NCBI GenBank assembly: GCA_964492895.1 | Contig: CAZBLR010000008.1 | Span: 1 to 64,000, forward strand | DNA length: 64,000 bases | Direction: 5' to 3' | From: DATLWN01 sp964492895 | GTDB lineage: Bacteria > Pseudomonadota > Zetaproteobacteria > Mariprofundales > Mariprofundaceae | Shown here: positions 27,618-37,300 of the stretch, piece after piece | Layout: each line of letters starts with the position of its first letter | How positions within the stretch are numbered: the first letter of the stretch is position 1 | The notes under the pieces: generated by a model | Database searches by the model: none | Told to the model about the DNA's origin: nothing | What the model saw: the letters and a program-made list of their open reading frames with translations, nothing else | Program-made: the position numbers and the translations under genes

Positions 27618-28829
27618 TCCGGGAGACAGCGCCAGGGCCAGTCCCAGCTTGAAGAAGGTATTGACGGCGCAGGCGATCAGGATCGCCTGCGCCGCCACGT
27701 TCGCCGACAGGTCGGTGGCGCTGCTGACGGTCAGGGTGATCGGATCGACATCGCTGATGCCCGAGGCCGCGGCCACGATCAGGATGCCGCTGTTGCCCAG
27801 GTAGTGCTGGGCGATCTTGGCCATGAACACCACGAGCGCATAGAACGCCCCGAACCCCATGGCCGTGCGCATCGACAGCGGGTTCACCGGCGTGTGCCCG
27901 TGGTGCTCGGCCTGGGATTCGCGTCCGCCGCGCAGCCAGACGATGCCGACGCCGACGATGCCGACGATCATGATCGCCGCGATCGGGAGCAGCAGCCTGG
28001 CGCTGACCTCGGGGTTGAACAGGAGGGTCAGGCCCATCACGCGCGGAAACATGGTGCCGCAGGCCAGCAGAATGGCGAGGACGCATCCGGATTGCAGCGT
28101 CGGCTGCATGCGGTTCAGGCGGGACATGGCCAGCGTCACCGCCGTGCTCGATACCAGGCCGCCGAGGATGCCGGTCAGGCCGAGGCCGCGGTTGCGTCCC
28201 AACAGCTTCATCGTGGCATACGAGGTGAAGCCGATGCCCGAGATCAGCACCACCATCAGCCAGATGCGCCGCGGATTGAACGCCGCATAGGGTCCGTAGG
28301 CATGGTCCGGCAGCAGTGGCAGCACGATCAGGGTGATGATCAGGAACTGGACGGCCTGCTCGATATCCGTGGCCGACAGCGCATACGAGAAGCGGTGCAG
28401 GATGCGCTTGAACTGCAGCAGGGCCAGGATGACGATGGCCACGATGATGGCCGGCTGGGCATAGCCGAGACCGGTCAGGGTGCCGAGGATGAAGGTGGCG
28501 ACCAGGGCCGCCTCGGTGGTGAAGCCCTTGTCCGTCTCCGAGGCCTCGCTGATTTCGCGGTAGCCGACGATGGAGATGGCCGCCACGAAGGCGAAGCCGA
28601 TGCCGATCGCCCACGGCATGATGTCGGCAGGCAGCCAGGTGGCCAGGTTGCCGCACAGGGCGACGATGGTGAAGGTGCGCACGCCGGCTGCGGAGGCCGC
28701 CGCCGGGCGTTTCTTCTTGTCCGCATCGGCCTTGCGCCGCCCGCGGTCGTATTCGCGCTGGATGCCCAGCACGAGGCCGATACCCAGCGCCGCCATGGTG
28801 TGCATCAGCAGGGTCAGTTGTGCATTCAT
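27543..28829 (-). CDS. MgtC/SapB-type membrane protein with DUF4010
   Basis: A 428-residue polytopic inner-membrane protein. The N-terminal MgtC-like domain contains LGIGLVLGIQREYDR and AAGVRTFTIVALCGNLA; the C-terminal DUF4010 region contains LGLTGILGGLVSSTAVTLAMSR and ASGISDVDPITLTVSS. About 12-13 hydrophobic segments are visible. The function is uncharacterised; MgtC relatives act in magnesium limitation or modulate ATPases. It lies 55 bases from the TrkA-C gene on the same strand and overlaps the 3' end of the FTR1 gene on the other. Confidence 0.85.
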   Translation of the reverse strand: MNAQLTLLMHTMAALGIGLVLGIQREYDRGRRKADADKKKRPAAASAAGVRTFTIVALCGNLATWLPADIMPWAIGIGFAFVAAISIVGYREISEASETDKGFTTEAALVATFILGTLTGLGYAQPAIIVAIVILALLQFKRILHRFSYALSATDIEQAVQFLIITLIVLPLLPDHAYGPYAAFNPRRIWLMVVLISGIGFTSYATMKLLGRNRGLGLTGILGGLVSSTAVTLAMSRLNRMQPTLQSGCVLAILLACGTMFPRVMGLTLLFNPEVSARLLLPIAAIMIVGIVGVGIVWLRGGRESQAEHHGHTPVNPLSMRTAMGFGAFYALVVFMAKIAQHYLGNSGILIVAAASGISDVDPITLTVSSATDLSANVAAQAILIACAVNTFFKLGLALALSPGSARLWLIAGLLPMGILSTVFILLV

Positions 28830-28884
28830 GGCTATTCCCGGATGGCGGCTGCAGGCCGAAAGGAAGCGCGGATACCGGTGAAAG

Positions 28885-29592
28885 TCATGACTTGTCCTCT
28901 TCCTTCTCCGCAGCCTTTTCCTCGTACTCTTCCTTCATCCGCTCCAGCTGACCGTAGATCACCAGCTGGTCGCCGGCCTCCACCGGGTCCTTCATGTGGC
29001 GGGCGGTCAGCCAGTTCTTGCCACGCTCGATGCCGAGGATCAGCGAGTCCTTCCGCGATCGGCCGATCTGCGTGATCGTCTTGCCGAGCAACTGGGAGTC
29101 GGCGGTGATCTCCAGCTTGACCAGCCCGTAGCCCTCGGCCAGGTGCAGCAGCTCCTCGGCCGTTTCGTACTCGAACAGATGGCGGTGGATCAGGAAGCGC
29201 TCTACGAAATTCTCCCAGCGCTGCATCAGGCCGGTGGAGCGGGCGATCAGGTAGATGATGAGCAGGCCGAGCGCGAGGACCAGCACCGTGCGCGGCAGAT
29301 CCTTGGCGGGACTGGTGGCGACCGAGCTGGTGGCGCTGACGATCACGGCGGCGATACCGGCATAACCGCCGATCATCAGGGTGCTGATGATCTTGCGCCT
29401 TGTGGGGTGATTGACGACCTTCTCGGCTTCGCGCGTGGTGAAGCCGGTGGCGGTGAAGGCGGACAGGGCCTGGAACTTGGCCTGTTCGTAGTGCATGCCG
29501 GTCATCACCAGGGCGATGGCGCCGGCGCGCACGAACAGCATCGAGATCAGGATGGCCAGCAGCGTGGGAGCGAGAAAATAGAGCCCTTCCAT
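28885..29592 (-). CDS. membrane protein with TrkA-C (RCK_C) domain
   Basis: A 235-residue protein from the ATG at 29592, which has GAGG five bases upstream. It has three to four hydrophobic helices (YFLAPTLLAILISMLFVRAGAIALVM, GGYAGIAAVIVSA, VLVLALGLLIIYLIA). These are followed by a C-terminal TrkA-C domain at residues about 160-220 (GLVKLEITADSQLLGKTITQI, DPVEAGDQLVIYGQLERM) and a charged tail. TrkA-C domains sense nucleotides or ligands in potassium and other transporters. Here the domain is fused to a small membrane part, so it may be a regulatory or channel-like subunit. The specific ion is unknown. Confidence 0.75.
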   Translation of the reverse strand: MEGLYFLAPTLLAILISMLFVRAGAIALVMTGMHYEQAKFQALSAFTATGFTTREAEKVVNHPTRRKIISTLMIGGYAGIAAVIVSATSSVATSPAKDLPRTVLVLALGLLIIYLIARSTGLMQRWENFVERFLIHRHLFEYETAEELLHLAEGYGLVKLEITADSQLLGKTITQIGRSRKDSLILGIERGKNWLTARHMKDPVEAGDQLVIYGQLERMKEEYEEKAAEKEEDKS

Positions 29593-29637
29593 ATCAGCCT
29601 CGGGCAACGGGCCGGGTAATTGGCGTCCCGGCATGGT

Positions 29638-29813
29638 TTACGGTTGGCAGCAACGAAGCCCTCCACAACGGTATGGGGTCAGTATAGCCGAAGCGTTGCG
29701 GGTGGTATTGAGGCGCGTGCACACAAGGCGGGAAGGCTGACAACACGACCTTCGCAGGGATATGGCTGCCGGCGACCAGAAGCCGGTTGATGGGAGTGAA
29801 GTTGTCGCCCGTT
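29638..29813. repeat. dispersed repeat, copy A (split by extra bases)
   Basis: Two blocks recur at 34273-34388. Left block 29638-29670 (33 bases) is identical in both copies. Right block 29736-29813 (78 bases) aligns without gaps with 9 mismatches by eye. Between the blocks copy A has 65 bases and copy B only 5. The right block holds a conserved hairpin CCGGC-GACCAGAA-GCCGG and a longer-range GGCGAC/GTCGCC pairing. The nature of the element is unknown; it abuts an IS3 remnant. Confidence 0.85.
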
Positions 29814-29821
29814 GCTCTCTG

Positions 29822-30047
29822 GCGACGTCATCCATCCGAAAGGGTTATTGCCATTCCGATCAGGGAAGCTGGTACGGCAGCGATGGCTGGCAGGATTTCC
29901 TCAAGGCTCACGATCCCGAATCCAGCATGAGCCGCAGAAGGAAACTGCCATGACAATGGCCGTGGCCGAAAGTTTTCCAGTTACTAACAACTCGGTCAGA
30001 AAGCATGCCTATAATGGCAACAGGGAAGCGGTAGCGATTCAGTTACC
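29822..30047 (+). pseudogene. decayed IS3-family transposase (OrfB, DDE domain fragment)
   Basis: Translations in two frames give consecutive pieces of an IS3-type OrfB. First comes HSDQGSWYGSDGWQDFLKAH followed by SSMSRR, with the second catalytic Asp in HSD (about 29837-29940). After a frameshift come AVAESF and NGNREAV (about 29985-30040), matching the usual DNAVAESF...YGNREEA order with the third catalytic residue (Glu). The N-terminal half, OrfA and clear terminal inverted repeats are missing, so it cannot be functional. It lies between repeat copy A and the porin gene and is a sign of past insertion at this boundary. Confidence 0.75.
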
Positions 30048-30059
30048 ATGAGGAGGCGC

Positions 30060-31328
30060 ATGCTCACCCCGGGGCAAGTATTGATAAAACGCATATCGAA
30101 CATACTGACGCTCATCGCGCTGCTTGCGACGGCGCTGTACGCGGCCGGCGCGAGAGCCGACGCTTTTCAAACGCCGATGTTTTCGATCAGCGGCTTCGGA
30201 ACGGCCGGTTTGGTCCACTCCAGTGAAAAACAAGCGGACTTCACATCCACCATATTGAAGCCCAACGGCGCTGGCCACACCCGCACCTGGAGCGCCGACG
30301 TCGACAGCCTGATTGGGGTGCAAGTCACAGCCAATCCCACTTCACGGCTCTCTGCCGTGCTGCAAGTCATTTCGGAGCAGAATTACGACAACACTTACCG
30401 GCCCCATGTGGAGTGGGCGAATATCAAGTATCGGCTCACGCCGGATTTCAGTGTGCGCGCCGGTCGCACCGTGCTACCGACCTTTCTGCTCTCCGATACC
30501 CGTAAAGTGGCATATACCTATCCCTGGGTGCGTCCACCACTGGAGGTCTATCGCCTGGCGCCAATCACCGCCAGCGACGGCGTTGATGTAACCTACCAGA
30601 TGCACACTGGTGACTTCACGAATACTCTGCAGGCTCACTTCGGTCAAAGCGAAAACAAGCTGCCGGCCGGCGGCGGCACGATCAAGGGGAAACAGTCGTG
30701 GGGCCTGGCCTATACGATGGAATACCACTTCTTCACGCTGCACATCGGCTACGAATCAACCCACTTGACTCTGGACGCCACCAAGCCGATTTTCGACGCC
30801 TTCAGGCAGTTTGGACCGCAGGGTATTGCCATCGCTGACAAATACGATGTAGACAACAAAGCGTTATCCGTCATCACAGTGGGCGCACGCTACGATCCCG
30901 GCCAGTGGTTCGTGATGGGCGAAGTGGGGCATTCAGTCACCCGCTCCTTTTTTGGCACAGCGACTGGCTGGTACCTGAGCGGCGGCTATCGGCTTGGGGC
31001 GTTTACGCCCTACATCACGTATGGCCAGGCCAAGGCGGACAATCTCTCCGATCCCGGCCTGAACCTGGCCACCCTGCCTCCCCCTTTGATCGGGCAGGCA
31101 GCCGGCCTCAACGCCGCCCTCAATTCGCTCTTGAGCACGAAACCGGTTCAGAACACCCTGTCCATCGGCGGGCGCTGGGATTTCACGAGTAGCGCCGCGC
31201 TCAAGCTGCAATACGATCACACCAATATCGGCACCGGCTCGTCCGGCGTACTGAGCAATCTGCAGCCGGGCTTTCAACCGGGTGGCAAGTTGGACGTGTT
31301 CAACGCTGCCATTGATTTCGTGTTCTGA
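30060..31328 (+). CDS. porin-like outer-membrane beta-barrel protein
   Basis: About 420 residues with a signal peptide (hydrophobic ILTLIALLATALYAAG, cleavage probably after ARADA). The mature part is rich in alternating hydrophobic strands with aromatic girdles (FSISGFGTAGLVHS, WANIKYRLTPDFSVRAGR, WYLSGGYRLGAFTPYITYG, LKLQYDHTNIG) and ends in Phe (AAIDFVF), the classic C-terminal barrel signal. The start is uncertain: ATG 30048, ATG 30060 or TTG 30081, the last giving the most typical signal peptide with GGGG upstream. The phosphate-binding-protein-like gene starts at its stop codon, so the two are coupled. Substrate specificity cannot be read. Confidence 0.8.
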   Translation: MLTPGQVLIKRISNILTLIALLATALYAAGARADAFQTPMFSISGFGTAGLVHSSEKQADFTSTILKPNGAGHTRTWSADVDSLIGVQVTANPTSRLSAVLQVISEQNYDNTYRPHVEWANIKYRLTPDFSVRAGRTVLPTFLLSDTRKVAYTYPWVRPPLEVYRLAPITASDGVDVTYQMHTGDFTNTLQAHFGQSENKLPAGGGTIKGKQSWGLAYTMEYHFFTLHIGYESTHLTLDATKPIFDAFRQFGPQGIAIADKYDVDNKALSVITVGARYDPGQWFVMGEVGHSVTRSFFGTATGWYLSGGYRLGAFTPYITYGQAKADNLSDPGLNLATLPPPLIGQAAGLNAALNSLLSTKPVQNTLSIGGRWDFTSSAALKLQYDHTNIGTGSSGVLSNLQPGFQPGGKLDVFNAAIDFVF

Positions 31329-31771
31329 TGAGGCCGTTCATGATCAACATGTACCGCATCGGACTTATCGTCATCGGGCTGTTACTGGGTTTTGGCTCGG
31401 CTGAGGCATCGGCCCAGGTGGTTGCGGTGGTCGCTGTCAAAAACCCGGTGACCACGCTGAGCAAGAGCCAGATCGCGGACATTTTTCTGGGCAAGATGAC
31501 TCGTTTCCCCGATGGTCGCGAAGTCGAGCCGATCGATCAGGGCGAAGGTTCTGCCGCACGCGATGAGTTCTATCTCAAGTTCGCCGGCAAGTCTCCTGCC
31601 CAGATCAAGGCATTCTGGTCGAAGATCATTTTCACCGGCCGGGGCCGGCCGCCGCCGGAAGTATCGAATGGCGTCGAAGTAAAGAAGTTCATTGCCAAAC
31701 ATCCCGGTGCCATCGGCTACATCGACCAGAAGCTGGTGGATGACAGTGTGAAGGTAATCAGCGTGAAATGA
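31328..31771 (+). CDS. periplasmic phosphate-binding-protein-like (PstS-type) small protein
   Basis: A 147-residue protein with a signal peptide (RIGLIVIGLLLGFGSAEASA). The mature part, with VVAVKNPVTTLSKSQIADIFLGK, PIDQGEGSAARDEFYLKFAGKSPAQIKAFW and KKFIAKHPGAIGYIDQKLVDDSVKVI, matches the PBP-like/PstS-type domain found alone in such short proteins. Its ATG overlaps the porin stop (TGATG). Porin plus PBP-like plus a nearby sensor GGDEF protein is a recurring arrangement in proteobacteria, so it may be a ligand-sensing partner rather than part of an ABC importer. No permease or ATPase is nearby. Confidence 0.8.
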   Translation: MRPFMINMYRIGLIVIGLLLGFGSAEASAQVVAVVAVKNPVTTLSKSQIADIFLGKMTRFPDGREVEPIDQGEGSAARDEFYLKFAGKSPAQIKAFWSKIIFTGRGRPPPEVSNGVEVKKFIAKHPGAIGYIDQKLVDDSVKVISVK

Positions 31772-31806
31772 TACGGCCCAGCGATATCGCAAAGGCTCTT
31801 CCCTTG

Positions 31807-34188
31807 TCAGATGGCGAGGTTTGAATCGATATCCGGAATATCCGCCTGAGCCCGGATCAGCTCGGCCATCTGATCTGCCGAAACGGGCTTGTTGAGATAA
31901 AAACCCTGAAATTCATCACATGCATTCTGGCACAAAAAGTCCGCCTGTTTCTTTGTTTCCACGCCCTGGGCTACGACGGTCAGGCTCAGCGCCCTGCCCA
32001 TTGCGATAATGGCTTTGGCCAAGGACTTGTCTTCGGCAACGCTGGTGAGATCATGAATGAAGGAACGGTCGATCTTGATGGTATCGAGCGGGAATTGTTT
32101 GAGCGAGGCCAGTGAGGAATAGCCGGTGCCGAAATTATCGATGGCGATCCGGATCCCGATATCCTTGATCCCGCGAAATACCCGCATGGTCTTTTCGACA
32201 TCGCGCATCAGCAGGCCTTCGGAAATTTCCAGTTCCAAAAGCTGTGCATCCATGCCTGTGTCGGCGAGTATCTTCGTCAGGTCCGTCAGCAGGCTTTCAT
32301 CGAAAAACTGCCGCTCCGTCAGATTGACAGCCATCTTCAAATGGGCCAGTCCCTGATTTTGCCAGGCTACATTTTGCAGGCAGGCGGTCCTGAGCACCCA
32401 CTTGCCGATTGGTATGATCAAACCGGTTTCCTCCGCGAGCGGGATGAATCGCAACGGTGCCAACGTGCCCAACTCCGGATGCTGCCAGCGCAGCAACGCT
32501 TCCACGCCGGTGATCAGGCCGCTGCCGACATTCCGCTTGGTTTGGTAGTAAAGCTGAAATTGATTTCGCTCAAGCGCATGCCGCAGATCCGACTCCAGTC
32601 TAAGCCGTTCAAGTGAGCTGGCGTTCAGTTTCTCGGAATAGAACTGGAAGTTGTTCTTGCCTTCCTCTTTCGCCTTGTACATCGCGATATCCGCGTTTTT
32701 GGTCAGCGTCTGCTCATCCAGACCGTCCTGTGGGTAGGTCCCGATTCCGATACTTGCCGTGACGCGATATTCCTGACCGAACAGGTCAAAGGGCCGGGCG
32801 ATAGCGGAAAGAATTTTCTCGGCCACCGTTGCTGCGTATTTTTCCACATCCAGTTCAGGCAGTATGACGACAAATTCGTCACCACCCAGCCGCGCAACGG
32901 TGTCGCTCTCGCGCAGACATGTCTTGAGCCTTGCCGCGACTTCCTGCAGCAATTGGTCGCCGGCCTCGTGTCCGAGCGTGTCGTTGATGTTTTTGAAATG
33001 GTCCAGGTCGAGAAACAGCACGGCCAGTTGCCCGTTGCGGCGACGTGCCTGGTTGATGCTATGATCCAGCAGCTTGGTGAACAGGCTGCGATTCGGCAGC
33101 GTCGTGAGACTGTCGTGATAGGCAAGGTGTTCGACACGCGCTGCATGGGCGATATGTTCCTCGATGGCGCGCTGGCGGCTTAACGCAAGCTGATGGCTCA
33201 TGCGCCACATCGCCGCAATAATCAGGATCATCACAAGGCTGCCGGCTGCCGCCCGCCACAGATAGACTTGTCTGTCCCGCCGAGCAGCGGCCAATTGTTC
33301 GTCTGCGGATAATCCGACGATCACTGCCAGGGGAAAGCCATAGATCTCGCGTATGCTGGTGTAGCGCCGCACGCCATCCCAGGGGTCGGTTTGGAGCGCG
33401 GCTTCGCTTTCCATCTCATCCGCACGATGTGTTTTCAGCGCTAAACCAGACTTGTCGTTGGCCGTGATCGTTTCCCCGCTGCGCCTGACAAGGAATGTGC
33501 CATCCTCATCGAGGATGCCGAGCACGCCATGCTGTCCAAGTTTCGAGGATTCATAGCTGCTGACGAAATAGCCCGCATCGACCGAGACCATCACAATACC
33601 GGCAAACTTTCCATTGACCGAATTTAGCCTGCGGCTGAACGTCAGACTCCATTCTCCTGCTTTTCGCCCAGGTTGCGGACGACTGACCGAGATGGCATCA
33701 GCCTGGCGCTGACTCTGGAAGAAATTCCGGTCGGCAACATTGGCCCTTTCGGAGGAACTGGTGCTGGCCACGATATCGCCCCTGCTGTCCGCAATGCTGA
33801 CATTGAACACCAGCGTCGGCGGCAACAGATTTCTTGTTTTCAACTTCTGCAGAACGTTCTTCGTGCTCCAGACCTCATTCGCAGATTTGACGATCTTCAG
33901 GGTCATATCGATTTCGCGCAGCGCGCGCACCACCTGTGCTTCATAAGTCGCGGCCAGTTCGTGGCTCAATGCCGCTGCGGTTTTCCCGGCCTGGGTGTGT
34001 TCGACATCGATCAGGTTCAGGGTCGCCCCCCAGATCGCAGCCAGCACGAGAATGGCGACCGCCGGAAACAGGAATGGCGATTCCATGACGCGACTAAACC
34101 AATGAATCCGCGTCGAAGAAGCTGAAGCCCCGGTACCCTCGAAGGGTGCTTGATCGGTGGACAAGTCGTCCAATTCAGGATGTTTCAT
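31807..34188 (-). CDS. sensor GGDEF-EAL protein with a probably impaired EAL domain
   Basis: A 793-residue inner-membrane protein. It has TM1 at about 37-58, a periplasmic Cache-type sensor to about residue 305, TM2 at about 308-328, GGDEF at about 350-515 and EAL at about 530-785. The cyclase motif is RLGGDEFVVIL with an inhibitory RxxD site (RESD) five residues upstream, so the GGDEF looks active. The EAL domain keeps EALLRW, VNLTERQF and IKIDRSF. However, the metal-binding DD of DDFGTGYSS is DN (IDNFGTGYSS), and the AEGVET glutamate is Gln (AQGVET). In characterised EAL enzymes these are a metal ligand and the general base. It is convergent with the porin/PBP pair (35 bases) and downstream of the Kai/HD-GYP operon after a 203-base gap carrying repeat copy B. 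Confidence 0.92.
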   Translation of the reverse strand: MKHPELDDLSTDQAPFEGTGASASSTRIHWFSRVMESPFLFPAVAILVLAAIWGATLNLIDVEHTQAGKTAAALSHELAATYEAQVVRALREIDMTLKIVKSANEVWSTKNVLQKLKTRNLLPPTLVFNVSIADSRGDIVASTSSSERANVADRNFFQSQRQADAISVSRPQPGRKAGEWSLTFSRRLNSVNGKFAGIVMVSVDAGYFVSSYESSKLGQHGVLGILDEDGTFLVRRSGETITANDKSGLALKTHRADEMESEAALQTDPWDGVRRYTSIREIYGFPLAVIVGLSADEQLAAARRDRQVYLWRAAAGSLVMILIIAAMWRMSHQLALSRQRAIEEHIAHAARVEHLAYHDSLTTLPNRSLFTKLLDHSINQARRRNGQLAVLFLDLDHFKNINDTLGHEAGDQLLQEVAARLKTCLRESDTVARLGGDEFVVILPELDVEKYAATVAEKILSAIARPFDLFGQEYRVTASIGIGTYPQDGLDEQTLTKNADIAMYKAKEEGKNNFQFYSEKLNASSLERLRLESDLRHALERNQFQLYYQTKRNVGSGLITGVEALLRWQHPELGTLAPLRFIPLAEETGLIIPIGKWVLRTACLQNVAWQNQGLAHLKMAVNLTERQFFDESLLTDLTKILADTGMDAQLLELEISEGLLMRDVEKTMRVFRGIKDIGIRIAIDNFGTGYSSLASLKQFPLDTIKIDRSFIHDLTSVAEDKSLAKAIIAMGRALSLTVVAQGVETKKQADFLCQNACDEFQGFYLNKPVSADQMAELIRAQADIPDIDSNLAI

Positions 34189-34272
34189 TATGGATTCTTA
34201 TCTTGCGACAGCGGCCCCGGAAATCTTGATTCGAGGATTTCCGCCGGTACCGGCTTGCTGAAAAAAAGCGGG

Positions 34273-34388
34273 TTACGGTTGGCAGCAACGAAGCCCTCCA
34301 CAACGCTGTGGCTTGCAAGACGAGCTTCCCAAGGATATGGCTTCCGGCGACCAGAAGCCGGCTGATGGGAGTGAGGTTGTCGCCCGTT
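34273..34388. repeat. dispersed repeat, copy B
   Basis: Same element as at 29638-29813, in the same orientation. The 33-base left block is at 34273-34305 and the 78-base right block at 34311-34388, separated by 5 bases. It ends 4 bases before the stop of the HD-GYP gene. Here an additional GGCTTC/GAAGCC stem surrounds the conserved loop. Confidence 0.85.
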
Positions 34389-34391
34389 TCC

Positions 34392-37300
34392 CTAGTCGGG
34401 GATGTGGTAACCCCGTTCGCGGAAGAGCCTGATACACGCGTCAACTGCAGTCGGATCATATTGCGTCCCCCGTCCGCGTTCGATTTCCGCCAAAGCCATC
34501 TCAATACCTATTCCGGCACGATAGGGCCGGTGCGATGACATGGCCTCGACCACATCGGCCACGGCCATGATTTTCGATTCAAGCAGAATCTCCCCATCCT
34601 TGAGTCCTTGCGGATAGCCCGAGCCATCCAGTCGTTCATGATGTTGCAGGACGATCTCCGCGATCGGCCAAGGAAACGGCACATCCTTCAGGATGTCGTA
34701 TCCGTCCTGCGGGTGCGTCTGGACGAGCTGGTATTCAATGTCGCTTAGCTTGCCGGGTTTGGTGAGTATTTCCATCGGGGTGTGGATCTTTCCCAGGTCG
34801 TGAACGGTGCCGGCAAGGTGAATGCCATGGACCTGCTCTTCCGGCAAGCCCATTTCCTGCGCGATGGCCGCCGCCAGTTCGGCCACGCGCCGTTGATGGC
34901 CGGCGGTATAGGGATCGCGCGCTTCCACGGTGTCCGCGATGGTCTGGATGGATTGTTCCAGGCTCTGTTGCAGGATCATGGCGTGTTGCTCGTGTTCCTT
35001 ACGGATACGCATGGTGACAATGCCATAGGCGAGGTCGTTGGCCAGTTCCTCAAGCAAGTGGATTTCCTCATCGTCGAAGGCGCTTGCTTCAGATGCATAG
35101 ATGCACAGACCGCCGAATGTGCGCTTGCCATCGGAGAGCGGCAGGGCGATGTTAGCGACATAACCGAGTTCCACTGCGCGATCTTTAAACGGTTGGAATG
35201 CAGGATCTAGGGCGATGTCATGGCATATCTGGGTCTTGCCGCTGCGTATGGCCTTGGCGATGGGCAATTGCCCTTGCTCACTATCGGCCAAACCAAGATA
35301 TTCGGGACAGAAATGATCGCCCTCATCACCCGACCACGCCTTGGAGGTGAGGCTACTTTCCTGGCCATCCTCGGCATAGTGGACCCCTGCCTGAACATAG
35401 CCGCCTTGTTCCACGATGACGCTGGTGATGGTTTTCAGCAATTCATCCTCGCTCGCGGCCCGCACCAGCGCAAGATTGCCCGCCGACAGCGTTTGCAGCG
35501 CGCGGTTGGCGCGGCGCAGACTCAGTTCGCTGGCACGGCGTTCGGTGGCATCGCGAAACGCACCCAGTTGATAACGCTTGCCACCGATGTCGACAGGAGA
35601 GCTGCTGAGATCTGCATACAACACGCGCCCGTCCTTTGTTTGCATGGGCATATCCAGTACGTTGCTCCGACTGCGGTGGGTATCTTCTTCAAACCGCCTG
35701 GCGACCTCGGCGAGCGCTTCGGGCGGGTGCAGCGCCGGCAAGGCAAGGCCAACCAGCTCGCCCGGCCCGTATCCGAGCATCCGCTCCATGCTCCTGTTCG
35801 CAAACTTGACCGCATGCTCGTCGAGACTCATCACGATGATGCCATCGCGCGCGTGATCGAAGATGGTCCGAAACTTTTCCTCCGACGCTTTCAGCTCGGT
35901 CATCGCACGTTTGCGCTCGGTAATGTTGCGCACGATGTTCAGCGCATAGGGTCGGTCGAGTTCGACCAGTTTCGAACTGACTTCCACCGGGAAGGTCGAG
36001 CCATCCTTACGCTGGTGCATACTTTCGAATCTCGCAGACCCCGTTTTCCGAATCTGTTCTTCGATCATTTCCAGCCGGTCCGCGCTGAGATCCGGGGTGA
36101 TGTCGGTTATCTTCATGGACAATAGTTCTTCCCGGCTATAACCCAAATCACGGCATTGCGTTTCATTGATGTCCAGAAAACGCAGGCTGACTGGGTCGAG
36201 CACTTCAATAGCATCGCTGGAATTGTCGATCAAGGTGCGAAAGAGTTGCAGCTGTTTCTCTGCCTGCTTGTTTGTGGTGATGTCAAAGATCACGCCGTCG
36301 ATGTAAAGGGGTTTGTCGTCTGGACCGTAAACCGGCATGCCGTGTTCTGTCATCCAGAGCAGGTTGCCGTTTTTGTGGCGTAGCCGGTATTCCAGCGTGA
36401 ATGGGCGATGTTCCTCCATCGCGTTTGTGACTTCGGTGACCACGCCGGGGCGATCCTCATCCAGTATCAACGGCTCGATCGAACATAACGTTCCGCCTGC
36501 CAGCCCTTCGCTTGTGTAGCCGGTCAGTTGAGCAACCGCTTCGTTGTAGAACTCCATCCGGCCATGCTCGCGGACATGCACGCGGTAGACCACGCCCGGC
36601 AGGTTCTGTGCCAGCGTACGGTAGGCGAGTTCGCTTTCGCGCAGTCTGGCTTCCGCCTGCTTGCGCTCGGTGATGTCGAGGCCGAAGCCGATAAGGTTTG
36701 TCCCGAGCCGTGTTTCTATCCGGTTCCCGGACAACAGGTAATCGCGAAGGCCATCCGTCAGATTCATACGTGCTTCAATCGATGCCGAGCCGGTTGCAAA
36801 GACTTGCTGTATCTTCTGGGCAACGCGTGGCTTATCCTCCTCATGAAAATATTTCAGGGGATCGGCGCCCAACATTTCTTCTGGCGACAAGCCAAGCAGT
36901 TCCGCCAGTCTCTCGTTCCATTGCACCAGGCAGCCCTGAGCATCGAGCAGGAAGAAGATGTCCGGCAGGTTATTAACCAAGCTGTCGGAGAACGTTTTTT
37001 CTTCCAGGGCAATCTGTTCGATACGCTTGCGCTCGGTGATGTCGCGCGCGTTGATGGAAACGCCGACGACCTTGCCGGCATCATCAAGGATGGGCGATGC
37101 CTTGATCGACACCTCGACCTGGGATCCATCCTTGCGCAGCCGCACGGTGTCTTCGAGCAGCGTGCGCTTCCTTTCCCGGATAGCCGCAAGCTCTGACTTC
37201 ACTTCTTTCATGCGCTCGGGTGGAACAATAAGGGCGTCGATGGGCTGCCCGAGCGCCTTCCCGGCGGTGTAGCCGTAGAGTTTTTCGGCTGCCTTATTCC

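Noticed and set aside
29638..29813. Repeat copies considered as a cyclic-di-GMP riboswitch, given the neighbouring genes
   Set aside because: The conserved GEMM core segments are absent, and orientation relative to the genes is inconsistent between the two copies.
29638..34388. Repeat copies considered as integron attC sites
   Set aside because: No paired core sites of the GTTRRRY type with cassette-like spacing and no integrase gene.
34175..34504. 109-codon minus-strand frame across repeat copy B
   Set aside because: It spans the 3' end of the HD-GYP gene and the repeat; copy A does not keep the frame, so coding is unlikely.
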